From Salsipaludibacter sp963735045 (GTDB lineage Bacteria; Actinomycetota; Nitriliruptoria; Nitriliruptorales; Nitriliruptoraceae), in contig CAVTIZ010000001.1 in assembly GCA_963735045.1 (NCBI GenBank), forward strand, positions 434,001 to 498,000: a DNA stretch of 64,000 nucleotides. The letters run 5' to 3'. The notes beneath the pieces are model-generated. The model searched no databases. It saw only the letters and a program-made list of their open reading frames with translations, and was not told where the DNA came from. A program made the translations under genes and the position numbers. Positions 1-8,437 of this stretch are shown here, piece by piece. Position 1 is the stretch's first letter. Each line of letters opens with the position of its first letter.

Positions 1-122
1 GAGGTCCCACGGGACATGTCGGGGGTGGTTCCCGGGGATGCGTCGGGGAGCGGATCGGCTCGTGCCCGACCACCCCACTAGGGTGCGACTCGCCGCCCCC
101 CCGAGCCGACGAAGGACGCCGC

Positions 123-476
123 ATGGCGCGCACCTTCACCCGCGAGCAGGCGGCGGCGCTCGTCCCGGACGTGCAGGAGCGGGCGGCCCGGCTCCAGGCC
201 GTCCGCGCCGACCTCGTCGGTGCGACCCGGGCACACAACTCGGGCGAGCACGTGCCCATCCCCGACATCAAGGCCCTCGAGGCCAACATGGGCGAGCTGC
301 TCGACGGGTTCCGGGCCTGGGGCCTCACCGTCCAGGGCTATGCCCCGCTCCTGCTGGACTTCCCCGGCACGCTGGACGGCGAGGACGTGTTCCTGTGCTG
401 GCTCGAGAACGAACCCGAGCTCGCCTGGTACCACCACGTCGACCACGGGTTCATGGGGCGGCGTCGCCTCCCCTGA
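123..476 (+). CDS. DUF2203 family protein
   Basis: This 117-residue protein matches the DUF2203 pattern. It has a helical N-terminus (FTREQAAALVPDVQERAARL), a second helical stretch that names residues such as IKALEANMGELLDGF, and the diagnostic C-terminal block with LDFPGTLDGEDVFLCWLENE followed by a Trp-Tyr-His-His segment and GFMGRR. The ATG is preceded by AAGGA with 6 bases of spacing, so the start is well supported. The biochemical role of this family is not established. It is the first of three plus-strand genes, and nothing beside it suggests a pathway. Confidence 0.85.
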   Translation: MARTFTREQAAALVPDVQERAARLQAVRADLVGATRAHNSGEHVPIPDIKALEANMGELLDGFRAWGLTVQGYAPLLLDFPGTLDGEDVFLCWLENEPELAWYHHVDHGFMGRRRLP

Positions 477-579
477 GGTGCCAGCGGCGCCCGCCACGGG
501 GTGGTCGATAGCCTTCCCGCGGGGTGCGCGACACCGACACTGCCCAGACGCCCACTCGGAACGCCCACTCGGAGCTCCC

Positions 580-1038
580 ATGGCCAACCGCAAGCCGGTC
601 GTCCCGGACGCCGACATCCGCGAGCTGCGCAAGGACTACAAGGCCCTGATGAAGGCCGAGCCATCGGCCGAGCACGCCGCCGACCTGGCCCCGTTCGTCC
701 GTCGGGCCCACGAGATGCGCCAGCTGAACATGGCCATGCACACCGGCCAGATGTGCCTCGACGAGGACCCGTCCGACCCCGACCTCCTGGTCGGTGCCTA
801 CCTGGTCGATCGCGAGGACGACGAGGAGGGACTCCGGGACCTGCTCGACCTGGTCGACATCGGTCGCTACCTCGAGCGCGACGACGTCGTGACGCTGGCC
901 GACGAGCGCTTCGACGCCGCCGCCGCCACCTGGGTCCGCACCGCGACCGAGGGCGAACAGCGGCACCGGCTGCGCATCCTCACCGCGATGAAGGATCGCG
1001 CCTACGCCGACGACCTGCGTGACGCCGAACGGTTCTGA
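580..1038 (+). CDS. conserved-looking acidic hypothetical protein
   Basis: The 152-residue product has no family I recognise. It starts with MANRKPVVPDADIRELRKDY, is rich in Asp, Glu and Arg, and looks all-helical with no membrane segment, signal peptide or Cys cluster. Codons end almost uniformly in G or C, which supports real coding. The chosen ATG has GGAG 5 bases upstream. The open frame extends further left, but those codons overlap the DUF2203 gene and lack the codon bias. The next gene begins inside its last 20 bases, so the two are probably co-transcribed. Confidence 0.7.
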   Translation: MANRKPVVPDADIRELRKDYKALMKAEPSAEHAADLAPFVRRAHEMRQLNMAMHTGQMCLDEDPSDPDLLVGAYLVDREDDEEGLRDLLDLVDIGRYLERDDVVTLADERFDAAAATWVRTATEGEQRHRLRILTAMKDRAYADDLRDAERF

Positions 1039-2254
1039 CCTGACCACCGCGCCGCGCGAGTCCGCCCGTCCCAGCACCGTGACGCGCCTGCTCGTGGCCA
1101 CGACGACCGCGCTGCTGCTGGCCGGCTGCGGGACCGCGAGCACGGGCTCCATCCCCGTCGACGACGACCCGCCCGCCGCGGGCACCTTCCGTGGTGGGCC
1201 CGACCGCCCTGGCCGCACCACGGCCCTGCGCCCGGTCGGCGACGACACCACCGCCGACCCGACCACGACCTGGACGCTGGCGGGGTCCGGGCCGGTGATC
1301 GCCTCGCCGGTGGCCACGGGGGATCGGGTCGTGGTGCCGTTCGGGGACGACGAACTCGTGGCGGTCGATCCGCGCGACGGCACGGTCGCCTGGCGGGTCG
1401 ACGCACCCGACGCCGATGCCTCGGGGGCGGTGGTCGGGGACCACGTGCTGGTCGCGGGCCTGGACGGGAGCCTGGCGGCGTACGCCGTGGAGGACGGGAC
1501 CGTGGCGTGGTCGGTCGACCTGGGGGGCCGGGTCCGGTCCTCCCCACTGGTGGTCGACGACGTCGTGGTGGTCGGCGTGGGTCGGGACCTGGTGGCCCGG
1601 TCGGTCACCGACGGTGCGGCACGCTGGTCGACGGCGCTGGGCGCCCGCATCGACGGATCGGCAGCGCTGGCGGGTGACGTCGTGGTGGTGGGCGACACCG
1701 CGAACGGGCTGTTCGCGGTGGATCCCGAGGACGGCGAGGTGGTGGTGGAGGCCGGGCTCGGACCGGTCGTGGACGACACCTTCGTGCCCGGGATCGCGGC
1801 CACCCCGGCCGTCACCGACGACACGATCGTGCTGGGCAGCACGAACGGGCGACTCGCGGGGTTGGATCGCGACGACCTCGCCGAGCGCTGGACCCAGGAC
1901 GTCGGCGCGCCGATCTACGCCTCCGTCGCCGTCACCGCCGATGGCGGGACCGGGGTCGTCGCCGCGGCCGACGGCCGGGTCCGGGCGTTCGACCTTTCCG
2001 ACGGCTCGGTCGACTGGGAGACCGCGGTCGGTGATGCGGTGTACGCCTCCCCGGTGCTGACCGGCGACGACGACCCGACGGTGCTGGTCCTGGAGGAGGG
2101 CGGGAGCCTGGTCGGGCTGGCGCTGGCCGACGGCGAACAGCGTTGGCGCACGCCCGTCGGCGAGGACGGCAACTACATGTCGTCGACCCCGATCGTCGTC
2201 GACGGCACCATCGTCGTCGGCGCCAACACCGGCGACCTCGTCGGCCTTCGCTGA
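1019..2254 (+). CDS. PQQ-like beta-propeller lipoprotein (BamB-like)
   Basis: This 411-residue protein is predicted to be an extracytoplasmic lipoprotein. A hydrophobic signal segment ends in the lipobox LLAGC at about residues 32-36, and most of the rest is beta-propeller repeats of the type GTVAWRVD, GTVAWSVDL, AARWSTAL and GSVDWETAV, spaced roughly 40-50 residues apart. Such repeats form PQQ-like or BamB-like propellers used for protein binding or as a structural scaffold. No quinone-enzyme catalytic domain is present. The GTG at 1019 overlaps the previous gene by 20 bases. An in-frame GTG at 1079 would give a shorter and equally plausible signal peptide. The substrate or partner is unknown. 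Confidence 0.85.
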   Translation: MTPNGSDLTTAPRESARPSTVTRLLVATTTALLLAGCGTASTGSIPVDDDPPAAGTFRGGPDRPGRTTALRPVGDDTTADPTTTWTLAGSGPVIASPVATGDRVVVPFGDDELVAVDPRDGTVAWRVDAPDADASGAVVGDHVLVAGLDGSLAAYAVEDGTVAWSVDLGGRVRSSPLVVDDVVVVGVGRDLVARSVTDGAARWSTALGARIDGSAALAGDVVVVGDTANGLFAVDPEDGEVVVEAGLGPVVDDTFVPGIAATPAVTDDTIVLGSTNGRLAGLDRDDLAERWTQDVGAPIYASVAVTADGGTGVVAAADGRVRAFDLSDGSVDWETAVGDAVYASPVLTGDDDPTVLVLEEGGSLVGLALADGEQRWRTPVGEDGNYMSSTPIVVDGTIVVGANTGDLVGLR

Positions 2255-2270
2255 CCACCCCCACGCCATC

Positions 2271-2304
2271 GTGAGCGTCCAAGCCGGCATGTCGGCTCGA
2301 ACGC
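2271..2304. repeat. single copy of dispersed palindromic element
   Basis: Just downstream of the propeller gene lies GTGAGCG, five bases, the near-palindrome GCCGGCATGTCGGC (2283-2296), then a CGAAC flank. The layout aligns without gaps to the units at 38817-39130 and 48528-48560. It sits between two convergent genes. Function is unknown; a hairpin or a protein-binding site would both fit. Confidence 0.5.
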
Positions 2305-2345
2305 ACCCGGTGGCATGGGGTTGTGGCGGTCGGTGGAGGCCGTGA

Positions 2346-2383
2346 GGGGGCGGGCGGGGGGCGGGTGGGTGGGCGGGTGGGGG
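2346..2383 (+). other. G-run cluster with quadruplex potential
   Basis: Seven or more G-runs of three to six bases are separated by single C or T residues. This fits the canonical intramolecular G-quadruplex pattern with very short loops. It lies in the 156-bp gap between the convergent propeller and HelD-like genes, where it could affect transcription ends. No classical GC hairpin with a T tract was seen here. Confidence 0.4.
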
Positions 2384-2410
2384 TCAGGTTGAGGAGCGGG
2401 CGGGTGGAGG

Positions 2411-4165
2411 TCAGGTGGGGGGTGTGGCGACGACGAGGCGGTCGATGGCGCGGCTGGCGGCGATGAAGACTCCGGCCGCGCCGTCCTCGGACCAGATCCG
2501 TGCGGGGTCGACCAGCACGACCTCGGGCCACTCCAGCCCCACGGCCTCGGTCGCGTCCAGCCAGCCCTCGTGGTGCGCGGCGTGGGCGCGACTGGCGATC
2601 ACCGCCCTGGCGGGCCCGGGCTCCGGCAGGTCGTCGTCCAGCGCGGTGATCGTCACGACCTCGCCCCCCGTCACCGCGGAACGGATGGCCGGGGCGGGCC
2701 GGCCGTGCCGACGCCAGAACTCGTCGATCCAGTCGGCGATGGCACCGGGCAGACGCAGGCTGGTGCGCAGGGCGACCTGCCGGGTCGTGGTCGCGAGGTG
2801 GTCGGCCGCATCCGCGCCCGCGAAGGACTGCAGCGGGTCCCCCGACAGCACGACCGCGGCGGCGCGGCGGCGCAGCAGGGCGAGGGCGACGTCGGGCAGG
2901 CGCTGGTACTCGTCGACCACGATCAGGTCCCAGTCCGGGCGGCGGGTTCGGGGTGAGCCCTCGAGCAAGCGGCGGGCGTAGTCGGTGGCAGCCGCCTTGA
3001 TCGGCCGTGCCAACCGGTCGCCCGCCGTCGCCTCGCGCACCAGCGCCGTCGGGGTGGTGGCCGGTCGCAGCGCGGCGGTGGCATCGGTGGCCGCGGTCCG
3101 CGAGCGCTCGCCCGGGACCAGGCGTTGGTACTCGTCGTCGAGCGCGGCGGCCAGCGCGGCGGCGCTGTCGCGGTAGGACTGCGTGGCCGCGCGCGCCCGG
3201 ACCCGGACGACCGCGTCGATCTCGTCGGCCGGCACGCGTCCGAGCGGGTGGGGGACCGGGTCGTCCCGGTCGAGCCGGTCACGCCGCTCGGTGAACGCCC
3301 GCTCGAGCGCGCGCGGCAACGCGAGGTCACCGTCGGCGTCACCGGCCGACGGGGTGGGCTCGTCCGTCACGCCGAGGAACGACAGCACGCGCTCCTGGGG
3401 CACCGGGGTCACCGAGGCCGTCCCCAGCAGCCGGGTCAGGGCCTCGGCGCGTCGCGCAAGCCGTGTCGTCCCGGTCACGAACAGCACCTCGAAGTCCGAC
3501 GGCGTGGTCGCCGACAGCAACCGGCGGGCCAGCTCGACCATCACGATCGCGGACTTGCCACTGCCGGGCGGCCCGGTCAGCACGACATCGCCATCGGCCG
3601 CCGACACCTCCGCCAGCACCTCGCCCTGTTCGACGGTGAGGGTGGCCAGCGGATCGGACATGCGGTCGCGGACGGCCGCCGCACGCATGCGCTCGCGGAT
3701 GGTCGACGCGAGGGCGACGTCGTCGGCGGTCAGGCGGTGCAGGGCGACCGTGCCGTCCGGACGTTCGGTGGCCAGGAGGCGGTCGCGGGCGAGGAGGTGG
3801 CGCTGGCCGACCGGTGCGTGCCACGGCACCAGCACGACCTCCTTGTCGTCGTCCAGGACCGCCATGCGACCGACGACCGGGTCACCGGCAGCGGCCGCGG
3901 CCACCACCAGCGCCGCCCCGTTGAGCCGCATCTCGTCGGCCTGCAACAGGAAGTCGTGGAAGGCGCGCGCGACCAGGGCGTCGTCGGGGTCGCCGGTCTC
4001 GACCAGCCGCACCACCTCGCGCTCGCGACGGGCGATCGTGGCCGCCAGCAGGGTGCGGGCCAGCGCGACGTGCTCGGCGACCCGCGCGGCGACGGCGGCA
4101 TCCACCTCGGCGCCCGCGCCACCGGCCGAGCCGTCGCGATCGGGTGTCGCGGGGTGGGAGGACAT
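2411..4165 (-). CDS. HelD-like superfamily 1 ATPase (UvrD/Rep fold)
   Basis: The 584-residue protein has a helical N-terminus, then a block containing VVGRMAVLDDDKEVVLVPWH that resembles the strand region ahead of the motor domain in HelD proteins. Walker A is GPPGSGKSA at about residues 198-206. DLIVVDEYQRLP is the Walker B/DEXQ-type motif, GDPLQSF follows, and the C-terminus has a UvrD-type motif ending in FIAASRAIDRLVV. HelD proteins remove stalled RNA polymerase from DNA. This one is shorter than typical HelD (about 700 residues), so the assignment is at family level. The start at 4165 has GGAAG at a good distance; an upstream ATG at 4186 lacks a ribosome site. Confidence 0.75.
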   Translation of the reverse strand: MSSHPATPDRDGSAGGAGAEVDAAVAARVAEHVALARTLLAATIARREREVVRLVETGDPDDALVARAFHDFLLQADEMRLNGAALVVAAAAAGDPVVGRMAVLDDDKEVVLVPWHAPVGQRHLLARDRLLATERPDGTVALHRLTADDVALASTIRERMRAAAVRDRMSDPLATLTVEQGEVLAEVSAADGDVVLTGPPGSGKSAIVMVELARRLLSATTPSDFEVLFVTGTTRLARRAEALTRLLGTASVTPVPQERVLSFLGVTDEPTPSAGDADGDLALPRALERAFTERRDRLDRDDPVPHPLGRVPADEIDAVVRVRARAATQSYRDSAAALAAALDDEYQRLVPGERSRTAATDATAALRPATTPTALVREATAGDRLARPIKAAATDYARRLLEGSPRTRRPDWDLIVVDEYQRLPDVALALLRRRAAAVVLSGDPLQSFAGADAADHLATTTRQVALRTSLRLPGAIADWIDEFWRRHGRPAPAIRSAVTGGEVVTITALDDDLPEPGPARAVIASRAHAAHHEGWLDATEAVGLEWPEVVLVDPARIWSEDGAAGVFIAASRAIDRLVVATPPT

Positions 4166-4307
4166 GGGGCGCTTCCGATGGGACATGACGACGGCCCACG
4201 CTGCGTCGGTGGCGTGGGAGGAGCGGCGGGCCAGCCTAGCCCGGAAGCGAAACGAGGTGCCCGTCACCCGCCGACGGCGTGGAGGCCGGTCGTCGGCGAC
4301 GGCCGGA

Positions 4308-4478
4308 GTGACGGGGCAGCCGCCGGACGGCAGGTCGGCCGAGGACGGCACCACCGACGTGGTCCTGCACGCCGCCGTGGTCCCCAGCGAGTACCCGACC
4401 CCGGTCATCACCGTCGAGCCCAGGGGCGGCGACCCGCTGCCCACCGGCCCGGAGGTGGTGCGCGTCGACAACGGCTGA
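4308..4478 (+). CDS. possible small protein, 56 residues
   Basis: A short frame in the 336-bp gap between the helD-like and folK genes has nearly all codons ending in G or C, unlike random intergenic DNA. It encodes a Pro- and Asp-rich peptide that includes VVLHAAVVPSEYPTP and ends GPEVVRVDNG. There is no clear ribosome site at the GTG I chose, and an earlier start is possible. I recognise no family. It may be a real small gene or a chance open frame. Confidence 0.3.
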   Translation: MTGQPPDGRSAEDGTTDVVLHAAVVPSEYPTPVITVEPRGGDPLPTGPEVVRVDNG

Positions 4479-4501
4479 GGACCCGGACCACGCCGGCGGA
4501 C

Positions 4502-5125
4502 TCACGCCAGGGTCGAGCGATCACCCCGCCCGTCGCCCTGGTCGGCGAGCCAGGCGGCCCCACCCGACGGGCCGTCGGGCCGCTGGATGCGTTGTCGGCC
4601 CGGGTGGTCCGACAGCCGCACGTGCAGCTCGACGCCCTCGACGGGTGCCAGCGACGTCAGCACCGTGGTCAACCGCGTGTCGTCGGGGAGGCGACCCCCG
4701 GGGAGCACCTCGACCAGGGGCACCAGCACGAAGGCGCGTTCGCGCAGTCGCGGGTGGGGCACCACCAGGTCCGGCGTGTCGACCACGGCATCGCCGTACA
4801 GCAGGACGTCGAGGTCCAGGGTGCGCGGGCCCCAGCGGACCTCGTGGTCGCGGTCCCGCCCGAAGGCCGCCTCCGTCGCCTGGAGATCGGCCAGCAGGCC
4901 GTGGGGCGACAGGGTGGTGTCCAGCACCACCACGGCGTTGAGGTAGGGGTCCTGGTCGACACCCCCCCACGGGAGGGTCTCGTAGACCCCGGACACGTCC
5001 ACGACGTCGATCCCGGCGGTGTCGTCGAGGGTCCACAGGGTGGCCTCGATGGTCGCCAGCCGGTCCCCGACGTTGGTGCCGATGCCGACCACGGCCCGGA
5101 CCGGACCACCAGCGGGTGCGTCCAT
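4502..5125 (-). CDS. folK: 2-amino-4-hydroxy-6-hydroxymethyldihydropteridine diphosphokinase
   Basis: FolK transfers pyrophosphate from ATP to 6-hydroxymethyl-7,8-dihydropterin in cytosolic folate synthesis. The 207-residue product begins MDAPAGGPVRAVVGIGTNVG, where the family G-x-N-x-G start motif is visible. It contains RWGPRTLDLDVLLYGD, the signature with the magnesium-binding Asp pair, and VPHPRLRERAFVLVPL. The ATG at 5125 has AGGAG 8 bases upstream; the open frame continues upstream but loses codon bias. It is the last gene of the minus-strand folP-folB-folK series but is separated from folB by a plus-strand amidohydrolase gene. Confidence 0.95.
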   Translation of the reverse strand: MDAPAGGPVRAVVGIGTNVGDRLATIEATLWTLDDTAGIDVVDVSGVYETLPWGGVDQDPYLNAVVVLDTTLSPHGLLADLQATEAAFGRDRDHEVRWGPRTLDLDVLLYGDAVVDTPDLVVPHPRLRERAFVLVPLVEVLPGGRLPDDTRLTTVLTSLAPVEGVELHVRLSDHPGRQRIQRPDGPSGGAAWLADQGDGRGDRSTLA

Positions 5126-5223
5126 GTCGATGGCTCCTGTCCCGGGGCTGCCGCCGGCGGGTGCGGACGGGGTGGGTGTGCGCCACAGGACGCGTCGGGT
5201 CCCCGCCGACGTCCCGTGTGGCC

Positions 5224-5267
5224 AGCGTAGGTCCGCGGCGTGTGCCCCACGGTCGGGCAACTAGCCT
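5224..5267. promoter_or_regulatory. back-to-back -10 boxes for folK and amidohydrolase
   Basis: On the minus strand TACGCT (5229-5224) could serve folK. On the plus strand TAGCCT (5262-5267) could serve the amidohydrolase gene 37 bases downstream. Both fit the actinobacterial TAnnnT pattern, but no good TTGACA-type -35 was seen for either, so this is tentative. Confidence 0.35.
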
Positions 5268-5303
5268 CGGCGGCTCCCGCTGCCGGGACCGGAGGTGGAC
5301 CGC

Positions 5304-6872
5304 GTGGACGACGTGCTGGTGCTGGCCGGTGGACGGCTCCCGGGCACCGACGACCTGGTCGACGTGGCGATCGGGGACGGACGTGTCGTGGGGATGCGGC
5401 CCGCGGGGCACCTGGGCCTGACCGGGATCGTCGACCGGGTGGACCTGCACGGCCGAACGCTCATCCCGGGCCTGTGGGACATGCACGTCCACGTGACGCA
5501 GTGGGCCCTGGCCCGACGCCGGCTCGACCTGGTCTCCACACGATCCGCCGTGGAGGCGTGCGACCGGGTCGCGACCGCCCTGGACGAACGCGACGAGGTC
5601 GAGCGCGACGACCTGCTCATCGGCCGACGACTGCGCACGGCCACCTGGTCGGACGAACCCCACCGCGACCTGCTCGACCGGGTCAGCGGGCCAGTGCCGG
5701 TGGTGCTGCAGAACATCGACCTCCACACGGTGTGGTGCAACACCGCGGCGTTGGTCCGCTTCGATCGGGCCGACCATCCCACGGGGGTGTTGCGCGAGCA
5801 GGAGTGCTACCGCGTGATCGCCGGGCTGCCGGACGGCACCACCGCGGACCGCGACCGCGCCGTCGCCGCCGCCATGGACGAAGCCGCACGCCGAGGCGTG
5901 GTGGGGGTCAAGGACTACGAGTTCGGCGACGCCGTCCCCGACTGGCAACGTCGCGCCCGTGACCGACGGCTGGCCGTGCGGGTCGACACCACGGTCTACC
6001 CGGGCGACCTCGACGCCGCCGTCGACCGGGGCTGGCCCACGGGCACCGTGGTCCCCGACACCGACGGGTTGGTTCGTGCGGGCCACCTCAAGCTGTTCGT
6101 GGACGGGGCGCTCAACAGCGGCACGGCCCTGTGCCACGACGCCACCCCCACCCTGGGCCCGGCGCCGACGCCGGTCCGGACGGTCGGTGGGGCCGGGCTG
6201 GAGACGGGGGAGGCCGTGGACGGTCCGGGCGCCGACGGGGCCCTCGCGCCGTCGCACGGACACCTGGCCACACCACCGGAGGCCCTCCGTTCGGCCATGG
6301 CACGGGCCTGGCAGCACGGCATCGCGCCCGCCGTGCACGCCATCGGCGACCTCGCCGTGACCATGGCCCTGGACGCCTTCGACCACGTCGGCTGTCCGGG
6401 CCGCATCGAGCACGCCCAGTTGGTCACCGACGCCGACCTTCCCCGCTTCGACCGACCCCAGCTGGTCACCGGGGTGCAGCCCGCCCACTGCACCGACGAC
6501 CGCGACGTCACCGACGACCGGTGGGCCGACCGGGCCGCGCGGGCCTATCGCTTCGCCGACCTGGTCGACGCCGGCGCACGCCTGGAGTTCGGGTCGGACG
6601 CGCCCGTGTCGCCGCTGGACCCGTGGGCCGCGATCGCCGCCGCCGTGACCCGGACCGCGGACGAGCGGCCCGCCTGGCATCCCGAGCAGGCGCTCGACGC
6701 GGCCACGGCACTGGCGGCCTCGGCGCGTGGTCGCGACCGGGTCCGGGCCGGCGATCCGGCTGACCTGGCCGTGCTCGACGAGGACCCGACGTCGTGCGAC
6801 CCACGGCAGCTGTCGGGATTGTCGGCCTGGGCCACCATGGTGGCCGGACGATGGACCCACCGGACCGAGTGA
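5304..6872 (+). CDS. amidohydrolase family 3 protein (YtcJ-like)
   Basis: This 522-residue protein belongs to the metal-dependent amidohydrolase superfamily. It has an N-terminal beta-sandwich segment followed by GLWDMHVHV, whose His-x-His would bind the active-site metal. Further motifs are LKLFVDGALNSGT, PAVHAIGD, GRIEHAQ and LEFGSDAPV, which supply the remaining metal and catalytic residues of a TIM-barrel. The substrate cannot be told from sequence. GTG at 5304 has GGAGG 8 bases upstream; the in-frame GTG at 5295 would overlap that site. The gene is inserted between folK and folB on the opposite strand. Confidence 0.9.
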   Translation: MDDVLVLAGGRLPGTDDLVDVAIGDGRVVGMRPAGHLGLTGIVDRVDLHGRTLIPGLWDMHVHVTQWALARRRLDLVSTRSAVEACDRVATALDERDEVERDDLLIGRRLRTATWSDEPHRDLLDRVSGPVPVVLQNIDLHTVWCNTAALVRFDRADHPTGVLREQECYRVIAGLPDGTTADRDRAVAAAMDEAARRGVVGVKDYEFGDAVPDWQRRARDRRLAVRVDTTVYPGDLDAAVDRGWPTGTVVPDTDGLVRAGHLKLFVDGALNSGTALCHDATPTLGPAPTPVRTVGGAGLETGEAVDGPGADGALAPSHGHLATPPEALRSAMARAWQHGIAPAVHAIGDLAVTMALDAFDHVGCPGRIEHAQLVTDADLPRFDRPQLVTGVQPAHCTDDRDVTDDRWADRAARAYRFADLVDAGARLEFGSDAPVSPLDPWAAIAAAVTRTADERPAWHPEQALDAATALAASARGRDRVRAGDPADLAVLDEDPTSCDPRQLSGLSAWATMVAGRWTHRTE

Positions 6873-6975
6873 CCGCTGCCTCGGCGGCTGGACCACCGTC
6901 CCCCGCCGGTCGGCATGCGGGATCTGCCGGGACCGGCGTGGCGCGACCGGCCTCGTCGCGGGGCGGCGACCGGGG

Positions 6976-7335
6976 TCAGTCCCGGGTTCGCGTGATGGTC
7001 ACCGCGGCCTCGGCGACGGGGACCGGGAAGGGCGCCGACGGCTTGTGCACCGTCACGGTCGTGCGCTGGACGCGGTCGTCGGCCAGGACCACCTCGGCGA
7101 TGCGGGCCGCCAGCGCCTCGATGAGACGCATCGGCGAACCCGACACGACGTCGGCCACCTGCTGGGCGAGCGCGCCGTAGTCGACGGTGTCGGCGAGGTC
7201 GTCGGACCGGCCGGCCGCGGCCAGGTCGGCCTCCACGACCACGTCCACCACGAATTCCTGACCGAGTTCGCCCTCGTGCGCCAGGACCCCGTGATGTCCC
7301 CAGGTCCGGATGCCGGTGAGGTGGATGGTGTCCAT
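6976..7335 (-). CDS. folB: dihydroneopterin aldolase
   Basis: FolB cleaves 7,8-dihydroneopterin to 6-hydroxymethyldihydropterin and glycolaldehyde. The 119-residue product has the family opening IHLTGIRTWGHHGVLAHEGE, then GQEFVVDVVVEADL, DTVDYGALAQQVADVV and RLIEALAARIAEVVL, ending with a VTVHKPSAPFP block. This is full length for the family. The ATG has GGAG 7 bases upstream. It lies 72 bases after folP on the same strand, consistent with a folP-folB operon. Confidence 0.95.
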   Translation of the reverse strand: MDTIHLTGIRTWGHHGVLAHEGELGQEFVVDVVVEADLAAAGRSDDLADTVDYGALAQQVADVVSGSPMRLIEALAARIAEVVLADDRVQRTTVTVHKPSAPFPVPVAEAAVTITRTRD

Positions 7336-7407
7336 GGCGTGCTCCGTGGTGGGGCGGTCGGGTCGTGCCGGTGACGCGCCGCGCGAGCGCGCCACGGGGG
7401 GGCGAGG

Positions 7408-8289
7408 TCACGACTCCAGCCGCACCGGGTCGGTCGGATCCAGCCGGTCCCGCGTGGCGAACGCGCCCCCGACGGCGACCGCCTGGCGGGTGGCGGCGAC
7501 CTCGTGGGCCCGCACCACGCTGGCGCCGCGAGCGACGGCCAGGGCGGCGACCGCTGCCGAGGCCGGGTCGCGCTCACGGGGTTCGTCCACCCCGGAGAGG
7601 TGGCCGAGGAACGACTTGCGTGATGCGCCGACCACCACCGGGGCGAGTGCCGCGAATCGGTCCACCGCGGCCAGCAGGTCGAGGTTGTGCGCCGTGGTCT
7701 TGCCGAAACCGATCCCGGGGTCGATCGCGATCCGGCCAAGGGAGAGCCCCGCGTCGACCAGGTCCGCGAGGCGGTCGGCCAGGAAGGCGGCCACGTCCGC
7801 CACCACGTCGTCGTAGACCGGCGCGGCCTGCATGGTGCGTGGCGTGCCCTGCATGTGCATGAGCACGTAGGGAACGTCGCGCTCCACCACCAACGGCAGC
7901 AGGTCCGGGTCGAAGCGTCCGGCGGAGACGTCGTTGACGATGGACGCGCCGGCGTCCAGTGCGGCCTCGGCGACCACCGCCTTGGTGGTGTCGATGGAGA
8001 CCACGACCCCGTCGGAGGCCAGCGCCGCCACCACGGGCACGACTCGCGCCATCTCGGTGGCGGCGTCGACGGCCGCCGCGCCGGGCCGGGTGGACTCGCC
8101 GCCGACGTCGATCAGGTCGGCCCCCGCGGCGACCAGGGCTCGACCGTGGGTGATCGCGGGCGTCGGATCGCCGTCGACGGCGAAGGCCAGCCCAGCGTCG
8201 GAGAAGGAGTCGGGGGTGGTGTTGACGATCCCCATCACGCCAGGACGCCCGGGCCCGAAGGCCAGGTCGTCGGCCACGTGCCAGTCCAT
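7408..8289 (-). CDS. folP: dihydropteroate synthase
   Basis: FolP joins 6-hydroxymethyldihydropterin pyrophosphate to p-aminobenzoate and is the sulfonamide target. The 293-residue product carries the first family signature GVMGIVNTTPDSFSDAG at about residues 17-33, the second signature GADLIDVGGESTRPGA, then SIDTTKAVVAEAAL, INDVSAG-type sequence (IVNDVSAGRFD) and a C-terminal RAHEVAATRQAV block. I place the start at the ATG before DWHVADDL, with purine-rich AGGTGGAG just upstream. The longer frame upstream lacks coding character. Confidence 0.95.
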   Translation of the reverse strand: MDWHVADDLAFGPGRPGVMGIVNTTPDSFSDAGLAFAVDGDPTPAITHGRALVAAGADLIDVGGESTRPGAAAVDAATEMARVVPVVAALASDGVVVSIDTTKAVVAEAALDAGASIVNDVSAGRFDPDLLPLVVERDVPYVLMHMQGTPRTMQAAPVYDDVVADVAAFLADRLADLVDAGLSLGRIAIDPGIGFGKTTAHNLDLLAAVDRFAALAPVVVGASRKSFLGHLSGVDEPRERDPASAAVAALAVARGASVVRAHEVAATRQAVAVGGAFATRDRLDPTDPVRLES

Positions 8290-8437
8290 CGCTCCACCTC
8301 GCCCGTCCGACCCCCCACGATAGGCGAGGTGGACCGCTCGGCCCGTCCCCACCCGGGTCGCCGCCGGGGTGACCCCGGCGGTGTGGCAGGATCCGCGCGC
8401 GTGCGCCATGCTCCCCGTTGACGACCGGAGGCCCCTC

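Noticed and set aside
3125..5230. A 701-codon plus-strand open frame opposite the HelD-like and folK genes
   Set aside because: The opposite strand carries recognisable proteins with proper motifs and codon bias; long antisense frames are expected at this GC content.
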